Positions 36,221-44,621 of a DNA stretch of 64,000 nt are shown in pieces (position 1 is the stretch's first letter; every line of letters begins with the position of its first letter). The translations under genes and the position numbers were made by a program. The stretch comes from Desulfosarcina ovata subsp. ovata (GTDB lineage: Bacteria > Desulfobacterota > Desulfobacteria > Desulfobacterales > Desulfosarcinaceae), in assembly GCF_009689005.1 (NCBI RefSeq), contig NZ_AP021879.1, positions 2,976,001 to 3,040,000 of the forward strand, in the 5' to 3' direction. The notes beneath the pieces are model-generated. The model did no database searches. It saw only the letters and a list, made by a program, of their open reading frames with translations, and had not been told where the DNA came from.

Positions 36221-36222
36221 AC

Positions 36223-36441
36223 TCAGGCCCTGTTAATGAAAAGTTGATAGCCGTCGCCGTCCGGATCGATACGGGTGACCGTGCACCCCTGGCTCTGGGC
36301 GGCGCGGGCGACGTTCTCCTTGGATGTGTCCGTGTCCACCAAAACAACGATTTCTGTATCGCTGCCTTTTTTGATTTCGTCAAGGGTCATCAGTACCGGC
36401 TGCGGACAGGACAGGCCGCGGGCATCAATGGTCGTACTCAT
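36223..36441 (-). CDS. TusA/YedF-like sulfur (selenium) carrier protein
   Basis: A 72-residue protein with the family start IDARGLSCPQPVLMTLDEI. The CPxP cysteine (C12) carries the persulfide or selenide. Length is normal. ATG 36441 has AGAGGAGG just upstream. The ribosome-binding site lies only about ten bases from the edge of a MITE (36457), so the element has become part of the operon between this gene and yedE. Neighbours imply that it receives sulfur or selenium imported by YedE. Confidence 0.9.
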   Translation of the reverse strand: MSTTIDARGLSCPQPVLMTLDEIKKGSDTEIVVLVDTDTSKENVARAAQSQGCTVTRIDPDGDGYQLFINRA

Positions 36442-36456
36442 GGGTAGCCTCCTCTT

Positions 36457-36617
36457 AGGCTGGCGGAAAGAAATAATTCCACCATCCTGCTTGTCTTTGT
36501 GCCCGTCTACCGCGTTGCCGCCACAGGCACATATTCCCGATATGCACCGGTGGCGGCGCCTTGTAGACGACCCCAAATCCGGCGCGATCTGGCGAAATTA
36601 TTTCTTTCCGCCAGCCT
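36457..36617. mobile_element. MITE family B, 161 bp, hairpin-forming
   Basis: Perfect 22-base inverted repeats occupy 36457-36478 and 36596-36617 (starting AGGCTGGCGGAAAG). The inside also pairs (CCGTCTAC with GTAGACG, TTGCCGCCAC with GTGGCGGCG), so the transcript would fold into one long hairpin. TTA flanks both ends (36455-36457 and 36617-36619), consistent with a 3-bp target duplication; the right TTA is the yedE stop codon. A partial copy is at 26620. Confidence 0.85.
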
Positions 36618-37702
36618 TAGGTCGTTTTTTTACGCATGCTGAAGCCGATGAACAGGCAGACGGCAAGACCGATGATCACCGCGGCGATACCGTGGGGGCC
36701 GACCCCCTTGGGCGAACTGGCCAGGCCGAAATTGTGGGCGAACCCCGCGCCGACGATCATGCCCATCACGAAAACGGCGGCATCTCCGTCCCCTTCACCG
36801 GACAGGAACAACTGGCGGCCCGGGCAACCGCCGGCAAGGGCGAAGGCCAGCCCGGCAAGCATCATCCCTCCGAAATTCCAGAGTTGCATGGTATGCGCCA
36901 CCGGTTGTCCGGCAAAGCCCGGATGGAACTGTTTCAGCGCCAGGTTGGTCAGGAAGGCAAAAACCACCAGGCTGATGAATCCGGTAAGAAGGTGAATCTG
37001 ACCGAACAGCACCAGGTCGCGGATGGCCCCCATGGTGCAGAATCGGCTGCGCTGAGCGATAAATCCAATCCCTAAACCGACGATCAGGGCCAGAAAGAGT
37101 GGGGCATGCATGGCGCCGGGCCCTTTTAGGCTGTAAAAAAGGATATCGTTTTTCCCCTGTCCCTCGACTTGTGGGAAAACCAGCATGAGAATCAGGAACC
37201 CGAGCATGATCAGCGGCAGCATCCATCCGACGGCGGCGTGGGTGGTCTGGGTTCGGCCAAGATTGTACCCGTTTTTCAGGAAAAGTGTGCCGATCCAGAT
37301 CCCGGCGGTCAGGCCAAGCAGACCGAAAATGGCGTTGCCGTCACCACCGGCCAGCCTCAGGACGGCCCGCCACGGGCATCCCAGGAAGACCAGGGCGCCG
37401 ATCATGGCAAAGACGCCGAGGACGAAGCGCACGATGGGCGCCGAGCCCACGCGGGGCCGGTACTCTTTAAAAAGGTAGGCGGCGATCATCGCTCCGATGA
37501 CAAAGCCGATGATTTCCGGGCGGATGTATTGCACCACTCCGGCGCGGTGCAGCCCTAGGGCGCCGGCAATGTCCCGCTCGAAGCAGGCCACGCAGATCCC
37601 CATGTTTCCTGGGTTGCCCAGTTTCTGAAGCAGTGCGGCCAGAATGCCGATAATGCCGCCCACGCTGATGATTCCCCAACGGCTGGCAAAAAAGTTTTTC
37701 AT
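36617..37702 (-). CDS. yedE: YedE-family putative selenium/sulfur transporter
   Basis: A 361-residue membrane protein of the YeeE/YedE family with about ten membrane segments. Family marks are GNMGICVACFERDIAGALGL, the FLGCPWRAVLRLAGGD block and the second repeat FIAQRSRFCTMGAIRDL, followed by FALAGGCPGRQLFLSGEGDG DA. The conserved cysteines lie along the pathway that passes thiosulfate-like compounds in YeeE. ATG 37702 has AAGGAGGAAA upstream. Its stop codon coincides with the junction of a MITE. With TusA and DUF3343 it fits the putative selenium version of the family (YedE), which is inference. Confidence 0.88.
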   Translation of the reverse strand: MKNFFASRWGIISVGGIIGILAALLQKLGNPGNMGICVACFERDIAGALGLHRAGVVQYIRPEIIGFVIGAMIAAYLFKEYRPRVGSAPIVRFVLGVFAMIGALVFLGCPWRAVLRLAGGDGNAIFGLLGLTAGIWIGTLFLKNGYNLGRTQTTHAAVGWMLPLIMLGFLILMLVFPQVEGQGKNDILFYSLKGPGAMHAPLFLALIVGLGIGFIAQRSRFCTMGAIRDLVLFGQIHLLTGFISLVVFAFLTNLALKQFHPGFAGQPVAHTMQLWNFGGMMLAGLAFALAGGCPGRQLFLSGEGDGDAAVFVMGMIVGAGFAHNFGLASSPKGVGPHGIAAVIIGLAVCLFIGFSMRKKTT

Positions 37703-37863
37703 CGCAGCAATTTCCTCCTTCCACCGATTGCAGGCTTTTGTATTGTTGGCTTTTATTATGAGTAAAAGCCCACGTCGCATGGAATGCAGGCGAAGTCCAA
37801 TTTATAATTTGAATACACCGGCAGGGTGGTATTCGAACATTCAATATCATTGTCTCGCGTGGA

Positions 37864-37970
37864 TATCAGTGTTTAAGATAATGTTTTTGGTAAGGCCAGA
37901 GGGAGGAAGTTGTATTATAATACTGCGACGACCGATAACGCAGCCCAAAAACATTATCTTGAATGCTATA
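37864..37970 (+). mobile_element. MITE family A, copy 3
   Basis: About 107 bases with the ends TTAAGATAATGTTTTTGG and CCAAAAACATTATCTTGAA, and the same interior as copies 2 and 4 (GACGACCGATAACGCAGCCC). It lies in the 355-base divergent region between yedE and the tetR remnant. The left end is slightly degraded. Confidence 0.88.
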
Positions 37971-37986
37971 GAATCCCTCTATTTTC

Positions 37987-38033
37987 TTGACAGGAGCATC
38001 CACCCCCACTAGTATGACTGACGCGTTAGTCAT
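37987..38033 (+). promoter_or_regulatory. Promoter and overlapping operator of the tetR-RND operon
   Basis: TTGACA (37987-37992) and TAGTAT (38010-38015) are 17 bases apart. A dyad, ATGACTGACGCGTTAGTCAT (38014-38033, two central mismatches), overlaps the -10 and start site. This is the typical arrangement of an autoregulated TetR repressor that controls an efflux operon. Confidence 0.7.
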
Positions 38034-38057
38034 ATCAATCCGTTGCGAGGACCATGC

Positions 38058-38383
38058 ATGTCAACCAAACCTCGGCAGAGAGACACGAAAACCGACCTGA
38101 TCAATGTTGCCATCGATATTTCCCACGCAAAGGGATTTCAGAAAACCCGCGTGTCGGACATCGTGACCGCGGCGAATGTGGCCCAAGGCACCTTCTATCT
38201 TTACTTTAAATCCAAAGATGATATTTTCCTGAATATCTGCACTGAATTCAAATTCCATTTCACAACAGCCTGTTCTACTTCATCGAATTGAACAACAGCA
38301 TTGATGTCGGGACATTGATCCGCCAGATGACCGCTTTTATCCTCGGCGGGCTCAGGAAGAACGGCGGGCGTGCCCTGCCATAG
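38058..38383 (+). pseudogene. Broken TetR-family repressor
   Basis: The start encodes the normal N-terminal helix-turn-helix of TetR: AIDISHAKGFQKTRVSDIVT, AANVAQGTFYLYFKSKDDIF. After LNICTEFK the frame is lost; the +1 frame continues NSLFYFIELNNSIDVGTLIR and QMTAFILGGLRKNGGRALP to TAG at 38381, which resembles the end of a TetR ligand domain. About 115 codons remain of the usual 190, so an internal deletion with frame change has removed most of the ligand-binding domain. The efflux genes that follow have probably lost ligand-controlled repression. Confidence 0.75.
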
Positions 38384-38488
38384 AGACAACGTGGTGGCTG
38401 TGCGAACAAGATGGCCATCGCATTCCAAATGGCATGGGGGAAAGAGCTTTGCAAGGCTTTCCCCGGGTGCAGATGGGAGAACGTTAGG

Positions 38489-39646
38489 ATGCTACCTTCT
38501 GGTATGAATACAGGCCGCAAATCATGCCCGGCGAGAATGAGGTTCGCCCGGCCCGTGGGGGGCTTTCTTTTTTGCTTGTTTGTGGGGCTGATTGCCGCGG
38601 GCTGTTCCGGTGACGCGCCGGCCAACCCAAACGTCGCTTCCGTGCCGATTGCCATTGGCGATGTCGGCCATGTCAAAACCCTCCGTATCGTTCCGGTCAG
38701 CGGCACCGTGGTCTCCCCATACGAGCCGACACGCGTCGCTTTCCTCGTAGCCGGGAAGGTGCAGGAATCGTTTTTCCGGGAAGGAGAGTTTGTCCGCAAG
38801 GGGGCCCTGATGGCCACCCTGGATCCATCGGCTTACCGCTTTGCCGTGGATGCTGCCACGGCAGCCGTGCGGCAGGCCCGGGTCGCCGCCGACCGCGCCG
38901 GGAACGAATACGAACGCATGGCCTTTCTTTTCGAGCGCAAGAGTCTTGCCCGCAATGATTTCGAGAAGTTCAAAGCGGCCCGTGACGCCGCCGTTTTGCA
39001 GCTGGACCAGGCCGTCGCCGCCGCAAGGGTTGAGAAAAAGCGGCTTGCGGATGCCCGGCTGGATGCCCCGGTGGGCGGCTATGTTTCAAGACGCCTCGTC
39101 GAACCGGGACAGAGTGTGGCGGCGGGTATGCCCGTCTTCGAGATCGTCCGTCTCGACCCCGTGGAAATCCTGGTGGGCGTGCCGGAAACGGACATTCACC
39201 GGGTGGCCGTGGGACAGAAGACGGTCGTCACCCTGCCGGCGATGCCTGAGACGACCTTCGAGGGGACGGTTCGCATTATCAACATCAGCGCCGATGCGGG
39301 TACCCGAACCTACATGACCCGCATTTCAGTCCCCAATCCCCAGCACCTCATGCGGCTTGGCATGGTGGCGGAGGCCGAAATTATCGGAGGCGGGCAGCGG
39401 GACGCCATGACCCTGCCCGTCGATGCCATCGTCCGGGACCCCCAGGGGGCCACCCAGGTATTTGTCTATTATCCTGACCAGAAGCGGGTCTATGCCAAAC
39501 GGGTGGCCGTCGGCGCCTTGATCGGGGACGGTGTGGAGATCATGGACGGATTGTCCGGCGATGAGGCAATTGTCGTTGCCGGACAGGACCGGTTGCGGGA
39601 CGGTGTCCCGGTGTCTGTCGTGACGGGTGCCGGAACGGTGAACTAA
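38489..39646 (+). CDS. RND efflux periplasmic adaptor lipoprotein
   Basis: A 385-residue membrane fusion protein. A lipoprotein signal leads to LIAAGCSG (lipid on the Cys). Barrel-sandwich halves (VAGKVQESFFREGEFVRKGA, and ARLDAPVGGYVSRRLVEPGQ SVAAG) flank an alpha-helical hairpin (AATAAVRQARVAADRAGNEY...). A beta-barrel and membrane-proximal domain follow. It links the RND pump to the outer-membrane channel. ATG 38489 is preferred (GGGAG twelve bases upstream); ATGs at 38504 and 38537 lack a site. The pump gene begins 56 bases later. Confidence 0.9.
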   Translation: MLPSGMNTGRKSCPARMRFARPVGGFLFCLFVGLIAAGCSGDAPANPNVASVPIAIGDVGHVKTLRIVPVSGTVVSPYEPTRVAFLVAGKVQESFFREGEFVRKGALMATLDPSAYRFAVDAATAAVRQARVAADRAGNEYERMAFLFERKSLARNDFEKFKAARDAAVLQLDQAVAAARVEKKRLADARLDAPVGGYVSRRLVEPGQSVAAGMPVFEIVRLDPVEILVGVPETDIHRVAVGQKTVVTLPAMPETTFEGTVRIINISADAGTRTYMTRISVPNPQHLMRLGMVAEAEIIGGGQRDAMTLPVDAIVRDPQGATQVFVYYPDQKRVYAKRVAVGALIGDGVEIMDGLSGDEAIVVAGQDRLRDGVPVSVVTGAGTVN

Positions 39647-39702
39647 GACGCTCGGATTGTTTAATTTATTTTTTCCGAGTGCCGAGTGAGGAAACCCACT
39701 TG

Positions 39703-42700
39703 ATGAACCCGATTAAAAGCTCCTTGAGATTTCCGGCCGTGACCCTGGTTTTCGCGACCCTGATTTTCACCATCGGTATTTATGCGTTTTTCAACATGCC
39801 GCGAACCGAGGACCCGTCCATCACCATCCGCACCGGGCTGATCCTGGCCCAGTATCCCGGTGCCACTGCCCGGCAGGTCGAAAAGCAGGTCACCAAAACC
39901 CTGGAACGGCATATTTTCAAGTTTCCCGAGGTGCGCCGGGACAGGACCTTTTCAACAAGCCGCCACGGCCTGGTGGTGATCAACGTGGAACTGGAAGACA
40001 ATGTAAAGGACACCGATCTCTTCTGGGCCAAACTGCGCCATGAAATGAACGAAGCCGCGGCCACCGAACTGCCTGCCGGCGTCCGGGGGCCGATCGTCAA
40101 CTCCGATTTCGGCGATACGGTGGCCATGCTCATCGCCGTGCACGGGAAACGGTACGGTTACCGGGAACTTCAGGATTTTGTGGACCGGATTCAAGACGAG
40201 CTCCGCAAGGTCCGGCAGATCGGCAAAATGGCCCGTTACGGTGGGCAGACCGAACAGATCCAGGTCACCAGCAGCATGGCGCGCATTTCCCAGCACCTGG
40301 CCGATCCCGTCCAGGTGCTCCGGGCGTTGCAGCAGCGCAATGTGATCAGCGAGTCGGGCAGCCTGGATTCAGGACCGGTGGACGCCCCGTTGAGAACCAC
40401 CGGGGTGTTCGGCAGCGAGGCGGATATCCGCAATGTGATGGTGAACGTATCCAGGGATGGCCAGCCGGTTTACATCCGTGACATTGCCGATGTCACCCGC
40501 CGTTATGCGGACCCGACCTTTCTCGTGCGCTGCAATGGCGAGCCGAGTGTGCTGCTGTCCATCGAAATGCAAAAAGGGCACAACATCGTGCATCTCGGCG
40601 AACGCATCTCGGCGGTTCTCGGCCGGCTCGAAGCGATGCTGCCGCCTGATCTGGCGCTCGACATCATTGCCGACCAGCCCGCAGTGGTCAAAAACCGCAT
40701 CACCACCCTGAGCCATGAGTTCCTGCTGGCCATCGGTTCTGTGATCCTGGTCACCATCCTGCTTCTGCCGATCCGGGTGGCGGTGGTGTCGGCCGTGGCC
40801 ATCCCCGTTACCCTGACCGCGACCCTCGGGATCATGAACACCTTCGGCATCCAGCTTCACCAGGTTTCCATCGCCGCCCTGATCGTGGTGCTCGGCATCA
40901 TCGTCGATGACGCCATTGTAATTGCCGACAATTACGTGGAGCTGCTCGACCATCAGGTGCCGTGGGCACAGGCGGCATGGCGATCGGCAACGGAGGTGGT
41001 CGTGCCGGTTTTCACGGCTACGGTAACCATCAGTTGCTCCTTCCTGCCGCTTCTGATCCTCACCGGCTCCGTGGGCGAGTTTATCCGGGCGCTGCCCCTT
41101 ACCGTCGCCATCGCCCTTGGCGTCTCCTTTGCCGTGGCCGTCATGCTGACACCGATCCTGTGCCGGTTCTTTGTGCGCCAGGGCCTCCACGACAGCGCCC
41201 CCTCCGGTGAGAAAAACAGGACCCACACCTCGCTGTTTGACCGGCTCCAGGGCGTGTACGCAACGGCGATCGAGTTTCTCATGCGTCACTGGACCGTCGC
41301 CGTGGCATTGGGCGTGGTTACCGTTGCTCTGGGCATGTTCTTTTTCAAAACGGTTCCGCAGCAGTTTTTCCCTTCGGCTGAACGGAACCAGTTTGTCATC
41401 GATGTGTGGATGCGCCAGGGGACCCGTATCGAGGCCACCGACGCGGCGATGCGGCGGATCGAAGCCTATCTTGGCGGTCGTGACGACATCAACCAGTATG
41501 CGAGCTTCATCGGTCAGAGCGCCCCCCGATTCTATTACAACGTCAATCCCCAGCAGCCGGATGCCGCCTACGGCCAACTCATCGTCCGGACCCGCTCGGA
41601 GAAAGCGACCCCGGCCATCGTGGAGGCGCTCGGCCGCGAACTGGCCGAAAGGGTGCCCGAGGCCATGGTGGTGGTCAAGGAGCTGCAGCAGGGAAATATC
41701 ATCGAGGCGCCCGTGGAGGTCCGCATCTCCGGCGAAAAAATCGCCGCGTTGAAAACGATCGCCGCCTCCGTCGAAGAAATTCTCCGGGACGTGCCGTTCT
41801 CCCGATATGTTCACCGGGATTATTTCAACGACGCGTTTATGGCCGCTGTCAACATCGACACCGAGCTGGCCAACCGGCTGGGGCTCACCAACGCCATGGT
41901 GGCCCGGACCCTGTCCGGGGCCTTCGACGGCCTACCGGTGAGCATTTTCTGGGAGGGCGACCGGCCCGTGACCATTGTTTTGCGGCTCGAGGACGATCAG
42001 CGGGCCACCTTTGAGGATGTGGACAATGCCTACGTCACCTCTTCCCTTACCCGGGCCAGCGTGCCGCTGCGTTCGGTGGCCACCCTGACGCCATCGTGGG
42101 AGACCGGTCGCATCGTGCGACGAAACGGGGTGCGGACCATTACGGTGCAAAGTTTCGTCACCCGGGGGCATTACGCCTCGGAGCTGCTCAAGACCATCCG
42201 GCCCAAGATCGAGGCCCTCGCGCTTCCCGACGGGTACGCGATTTCCTACGGTGGAGAAAAATTCAACCAGGACGAGACATTTCCCAGGATGGTGACGGCG
42301 CTTTGCATCAGCCTGTTGGCGATTTTCCTGGTGCTGTTGCTGCAGTTCCGTAATGTTCTCGAGCCGCTGGTCATCATGTGCTCCATTCCGCTCATGCTGC
42401 CGGGTGCGGTTTTCGGCCTGCTGATCACCGGCAACTCTTTCGGATTCACCGCCTTCGTCGGCCTGATCAGCCTGACCGGTATCGTGGTGCGCAACGCCAT
42501 CATCCTCGTCGATTACATCAATGAGAAGATCGGCGAGGGGCACACCCTGGTGCGAGCCGCCACCGAAGCGGGGCAGCGGCGCCTGAGACCCATTTTCCTG
42601 ACCACCATGTCGACCGCCGTGGGGGTGGCGCCCATGATCCTATCCCGGTCAAGCCTGTGGAGCCCGCTGGCCAGCGTGATCGCCGTCGGTCTGATTGTTT

Positions 42701-44142
42701 CCATGTTTTTCACCCTGTTGGTGGTGCCGGTGCTGTATGTACTGATCTGCTCCCACCTGAAAAAACATACCGTGCCGGTGGCGGCCGTTCTGCTGGTCGT
42801 CCTGATCGGGCTGGCCGGTCCTGCCAGGGCCGCCGCCGATACCCGGCCGCTCACGCTGACCGAGGCGGTGCAACTGGCCCGTGCCCGGAATTCGGCCCTT
42901 AAGATCGCCACCGCCAAGGTGCTTGAAAGCGCCCGGAAGAAGGCGGCCGCCCGTTCGGATTACTTCCCGAACCTTTCGGACAGTGCCGCCTATTCGGTGC
43001 TTTCGGACAACCAGATTATCACCATTCCGGCGGGCGCACTGGGCACCGTTCCCGGCCTGGGTGCGTTTCCGCTGTCGGATGTCGACATCTCACAGGGATC
43101 GAGCGCCACACTTCTCAATACGTTGACCCTCAAGCAGCCGTTGACGCAACTTCTCAAGGTGCGGGATGCGGAACGTGTTGCCGCCGCCGAGCAGGGGGTT
43201 TCGGAAGCACAGCGATATAAAGCCGAGGTGGATGTTATCTTTTTTGTCAAGCAATGTTATTTCGGACTGCTTCTGGCAGAAAAGCGGAAGGCGACCGCGC
43301 GAGCGGCGATTGCCGCAGCAGAGGAGAAACTCCGTGAAAGCAGGGATGCCGAGACATCCGAAACCGTGCTCCCGGTGGCCGTTACCGGTTCACGGGTGAA
43401 GCTGCTCCAGGCGCGGCAGTCCCTGCTGGCCGCGGACATCCAGATGGCTGATCGAAGTGCCGAACTCAGCGACCTGACCGGCCTGCCGCTGGATACGACT
43501 TACGCGTTGAGCGATCCGGGTTTCGATGCGGCCGATCCCTTGCCCCGGCAATGGTATCTTGACACGGCCATGACCGGAAACCCGGACATCCGGGCCGCCC
43601 GGGCAACGGTCGGCAAGGCGGCAAATGGCGTGGATGCGGCCTGGCACGATTATATCCCTGACATCGGTGTTTTCGGCAGCTACATCCATCAGGACGGGGT
43701 CTCCTTTGTCAGGGAGGACATCGGCGTTGTCGGCCTGAAGATGGATTGGGAGATCTTCGACGGGGGGAAGAAACGTGCCGTGCTGGGGCAGCGCAAGATG
43801 CAGCTGGCCCAGGCCGAGGAAAATCTCAAACGAGTCCGACAGCAGGTGGACGTGGCAGTGGGAAAGGCCTACCGGAAACTGGCGCAATCAAAAATGATGA
43901 TGGATGTGGCCAGGGAGGCGCTGGCGCTGCAAAACGAACGCCTGCGCATCGGCAGCGACCAGCTGGAGGCCCGTTTGATTACCGCATCGGTCCGCGACGC
44001 GTTGGTCGTGTCCCAGAAAGAAGCCGAATTCAATGTTCTCCAGGCTGCTGTTGCCTGCCAACTGGCCATGGCCGAACTGGAACGGGTGGCGGGGATCGGC
44101 GTTCCGGATGCTCACGCGGACGCGGAAACCGCCACCCCATGA
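39703..44142 (+). CDS. RND efflux pump fused to a TolC-like outer-membrane protein
   Basis: A 1479-residue chain. Residues 1-1016 are a complete RND permease: N-terminal membrane helix, two periplasmic pore domains, the proton-relay pair D402-D403 (IIVDDAIVIADN) and the last helices ending LVVPVLYVLICSHLKKH. Residues 1020-1043 (KKH, hydrophobic stretch VAAVLLVVLIGLAG, then ARA) have the shape of a signal peptide with an AxA cleavage site. Residues 1050-1465 are a TolC-type channel: LTLTEAVQLARARNSALKIA, two helical repeats, and the second-half WEIFDGGKKRAVLGQRKMQL. Separate genes are normal for pump and channel. Since the RND C-terminus lies in the cytoplasm, the internal signal could export the channel and be cut by signal peptidase. 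No stop, frameshift or start lies at the joint. ATG 39703 has GAGGAAA upstream. Confidence 0.88.
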   Translation: MNPIKSSLRFPAVTLVFATLIFTIGIYAFFNMPRTEDPSITIRTGLILAQYPGATARQVEKQVTKTLERHIFKFPEVRRDRTFSTSRHGLVVINVELEDNVKDTDLFWAKLRHEMNEAAATELPAGVRGPIVNSDFGDTVAMLIAVHGKRYGYRELQDFVDRIQDELRKVRQIGKMARYGGQTEQIQVTSSMARISQHLADPVQVLRALQQRNVISESGSLDSGPVDAPLRTTGVFGSEADIRNVMVNVSRDGQPVYIRDIADVTRRYADPTFLVRCNGEPSVLLSIEMQKGHNIVHLGERISAVLGRLEAMLPPDLALDIIADQPAVVKNRITTLSHEFLLAIGSVILVTILLLPIRVAVVSAVAIPVTLTATLGIMNTFGIQLHQVSIAALIVVLGIIVDDAIVIADNYVELLDHQVPWAQAAWRSATEVVVPVFTATVTISCSFLPLLILTGSVGEFIRALPLTVAIALGVSFAVAVMLTPILCRFFVRQGLHDSAPSGEKNRTHTSLFDRLQGVYATAIEFLMRHWTVAVALGVVTVALGMFFFKTVPQQFFPSAERNQFVIDVWMRQGTRIEATDAAMRRIEAYLGGRDDINQYASFIGQSAPRFYYNVNPQQPDAAYGQLIVRTRSEKATPAIVEALGRELAERVPEAMVVVKELQQGNIIEAPVEVRISGEKIAALKTIAASVEEILRDVPFSRYVHRDYFNDAFMAAVNIDTELANRLGLTNAMVARTLSGAFDGLPVSIFWEGDRPVTIVLRLEDDQRATFEDVDNAYVTSSLTRASVPLRSVATLTPSWETGRIVRRNGVRTITVQSFVTRGHYASELLKTIRPKIEALALPDGYAISYGGEKFNQDETFPRMVTALCISLLAIFLVLLLQFRNVLEPLVIMCSIPLMLPGAVFGLLITGNSFGFTAFVGLISLTGIVVRNAIILVDYINEKIGEGHTLVRAATEAGQRRLRPIFLTTMSTAVGVAPMILSRSSLWSPLASVIAVGLIVSMFFTLLVVPVLYVLICSHLKKHTVPVAAVLLVVLIGLAGPARAAADTRPLTLTEAVQLARARNSALKIATAKVLESARKKAAARSDYFPNLSDSAAYSVLSDNQIITIPAGALGTVPGLGAFPLSDVDISQGSSATLLNTLTLKQPLTQLLKVRDAERVAAAEQGVSEAQRYKAEVDVIFFVKQCYFGLLLAEKRKATARAAIAAAEEKLRESRDAETSETVLPVAVTGSRVKLLQARQSLLAADIQMADRSAELSDLTGLPLDTTYALSDPGFDAADPLPRQWYLDTAMTGNPDIRAARATVGKAANGVDAAWHDYIPDIGVFGSYIHQDGVSFVREDIGVVGLKMDWEIFDGGKKRAVLGQRKMQLAQAEENLKRVRQQVDVAVGKAYRKLAQSKMMMDVAREALALQNERLRIGSDQLEARLITASVRDALVVSQKEAEFNVLQAAVACQLAMAELERVAGIGVPDAHADAETATP

Positions 44143-44176
44143 GAATGCCCAGGCGAACCGCACTTGGAACTTATTC

Positions 44177-44282
44177 TATAGTATTTAAGATAATGTTTTT
44201 GGCAAGGCCAGAGGGAGGAAGTCGTATTGGTATACTACGACGACCGATAACGCAGCCCAAAAACATTATCTTGAATGCTATA
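44177..44282 (+). mobile_element. MITE family A, copy 4
   Basis: A 106-base element, TATAGTATTTAAGATAATG at the left and its inverse ending ATGCTATA at the right. The interior matches copies 2 and 3 closely (CAAGGCCAGAGGGAGGAAGT, CGACGACCGATAACGCAGCC). It lies 35 bases after the pump gene. Confidence 0.9.
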
Positions 44283-44428
44283 CAAAATAGGGGGCGCAGG
44301 CATGGCCAGCTCTTACAGCAAACCACAATAAACAATGACACCACTGGGAGTTGTAGGAGCGGTCCATGACCGCGAAAAATAGAAAATCGATCTGAATGCG
44401 ATTGCCCTGTGAGGTTGCCCGAAAGCGG

Positions 44429-44465
44429 TTGACAGAGCCAGTCATAGCCGGGTATATGCTCTGTC
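44429..44465 (+). promoter_or_regulatory. Promoter of the metal-uptake operon with spanning dyad
   Basis: TTGACA (44429-44434) and TATATG (44453-44458) are 18 bases apart. A perfect dyad GACAGAGC (44431-44438) / GCTCTGTC (44458-44465) overlaps both boxes, an arrangement suited to a metal-responsive repressor. The same -35 and -10 words (TTGACA, TATATG) occur at 58782-58810, before the second TonB-receptor gene. Confidence 0.6.
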
Positions 44466-44595
44466 TAAAGCCGTTCGGCAGAAGCTGAACAATTCACCAG
44501 ATCGTGTTGTAAACCACAATCAAGAATCCAGCCACGAAGGCCATGTCAGCGGGACCCGACCGTCCCGTTTTTTTGCGTGGCTTTTTGTATTTTTT
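44466..44595 (+). ncRNA. Attenuator-type leader RNA A (riboswitch-like)
   Basis: The leader between the promoter and the FecCD gene ends in an intrinsic-terminator-like structure: AGCCACG (44530-44536) pairs with CGTGGCT (44576-44582), enclosing CGGGAC/GTCCCG (44550-44555, 44562-44567) and followed by TTTTTGTATTTTTT. The region before it includes GCCGTTCGGC and GTTGTAAACCACAA. Two similar structures lie at 58885 and 63881. The class of RNA is not one I recognise. Confidence 0.5.
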
Positions 44596-44621
44596 GGACG
44601 GATGCAACCCGAAAGGCGCCT

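Noticed and set aside
44466..44621. A cobalamin (AdoCbl) or NiCo riboswitch in leader A
   Set aside because: I could not find the conserved B12-box or the NiCo core in this leader, so I report it only as unclassified.
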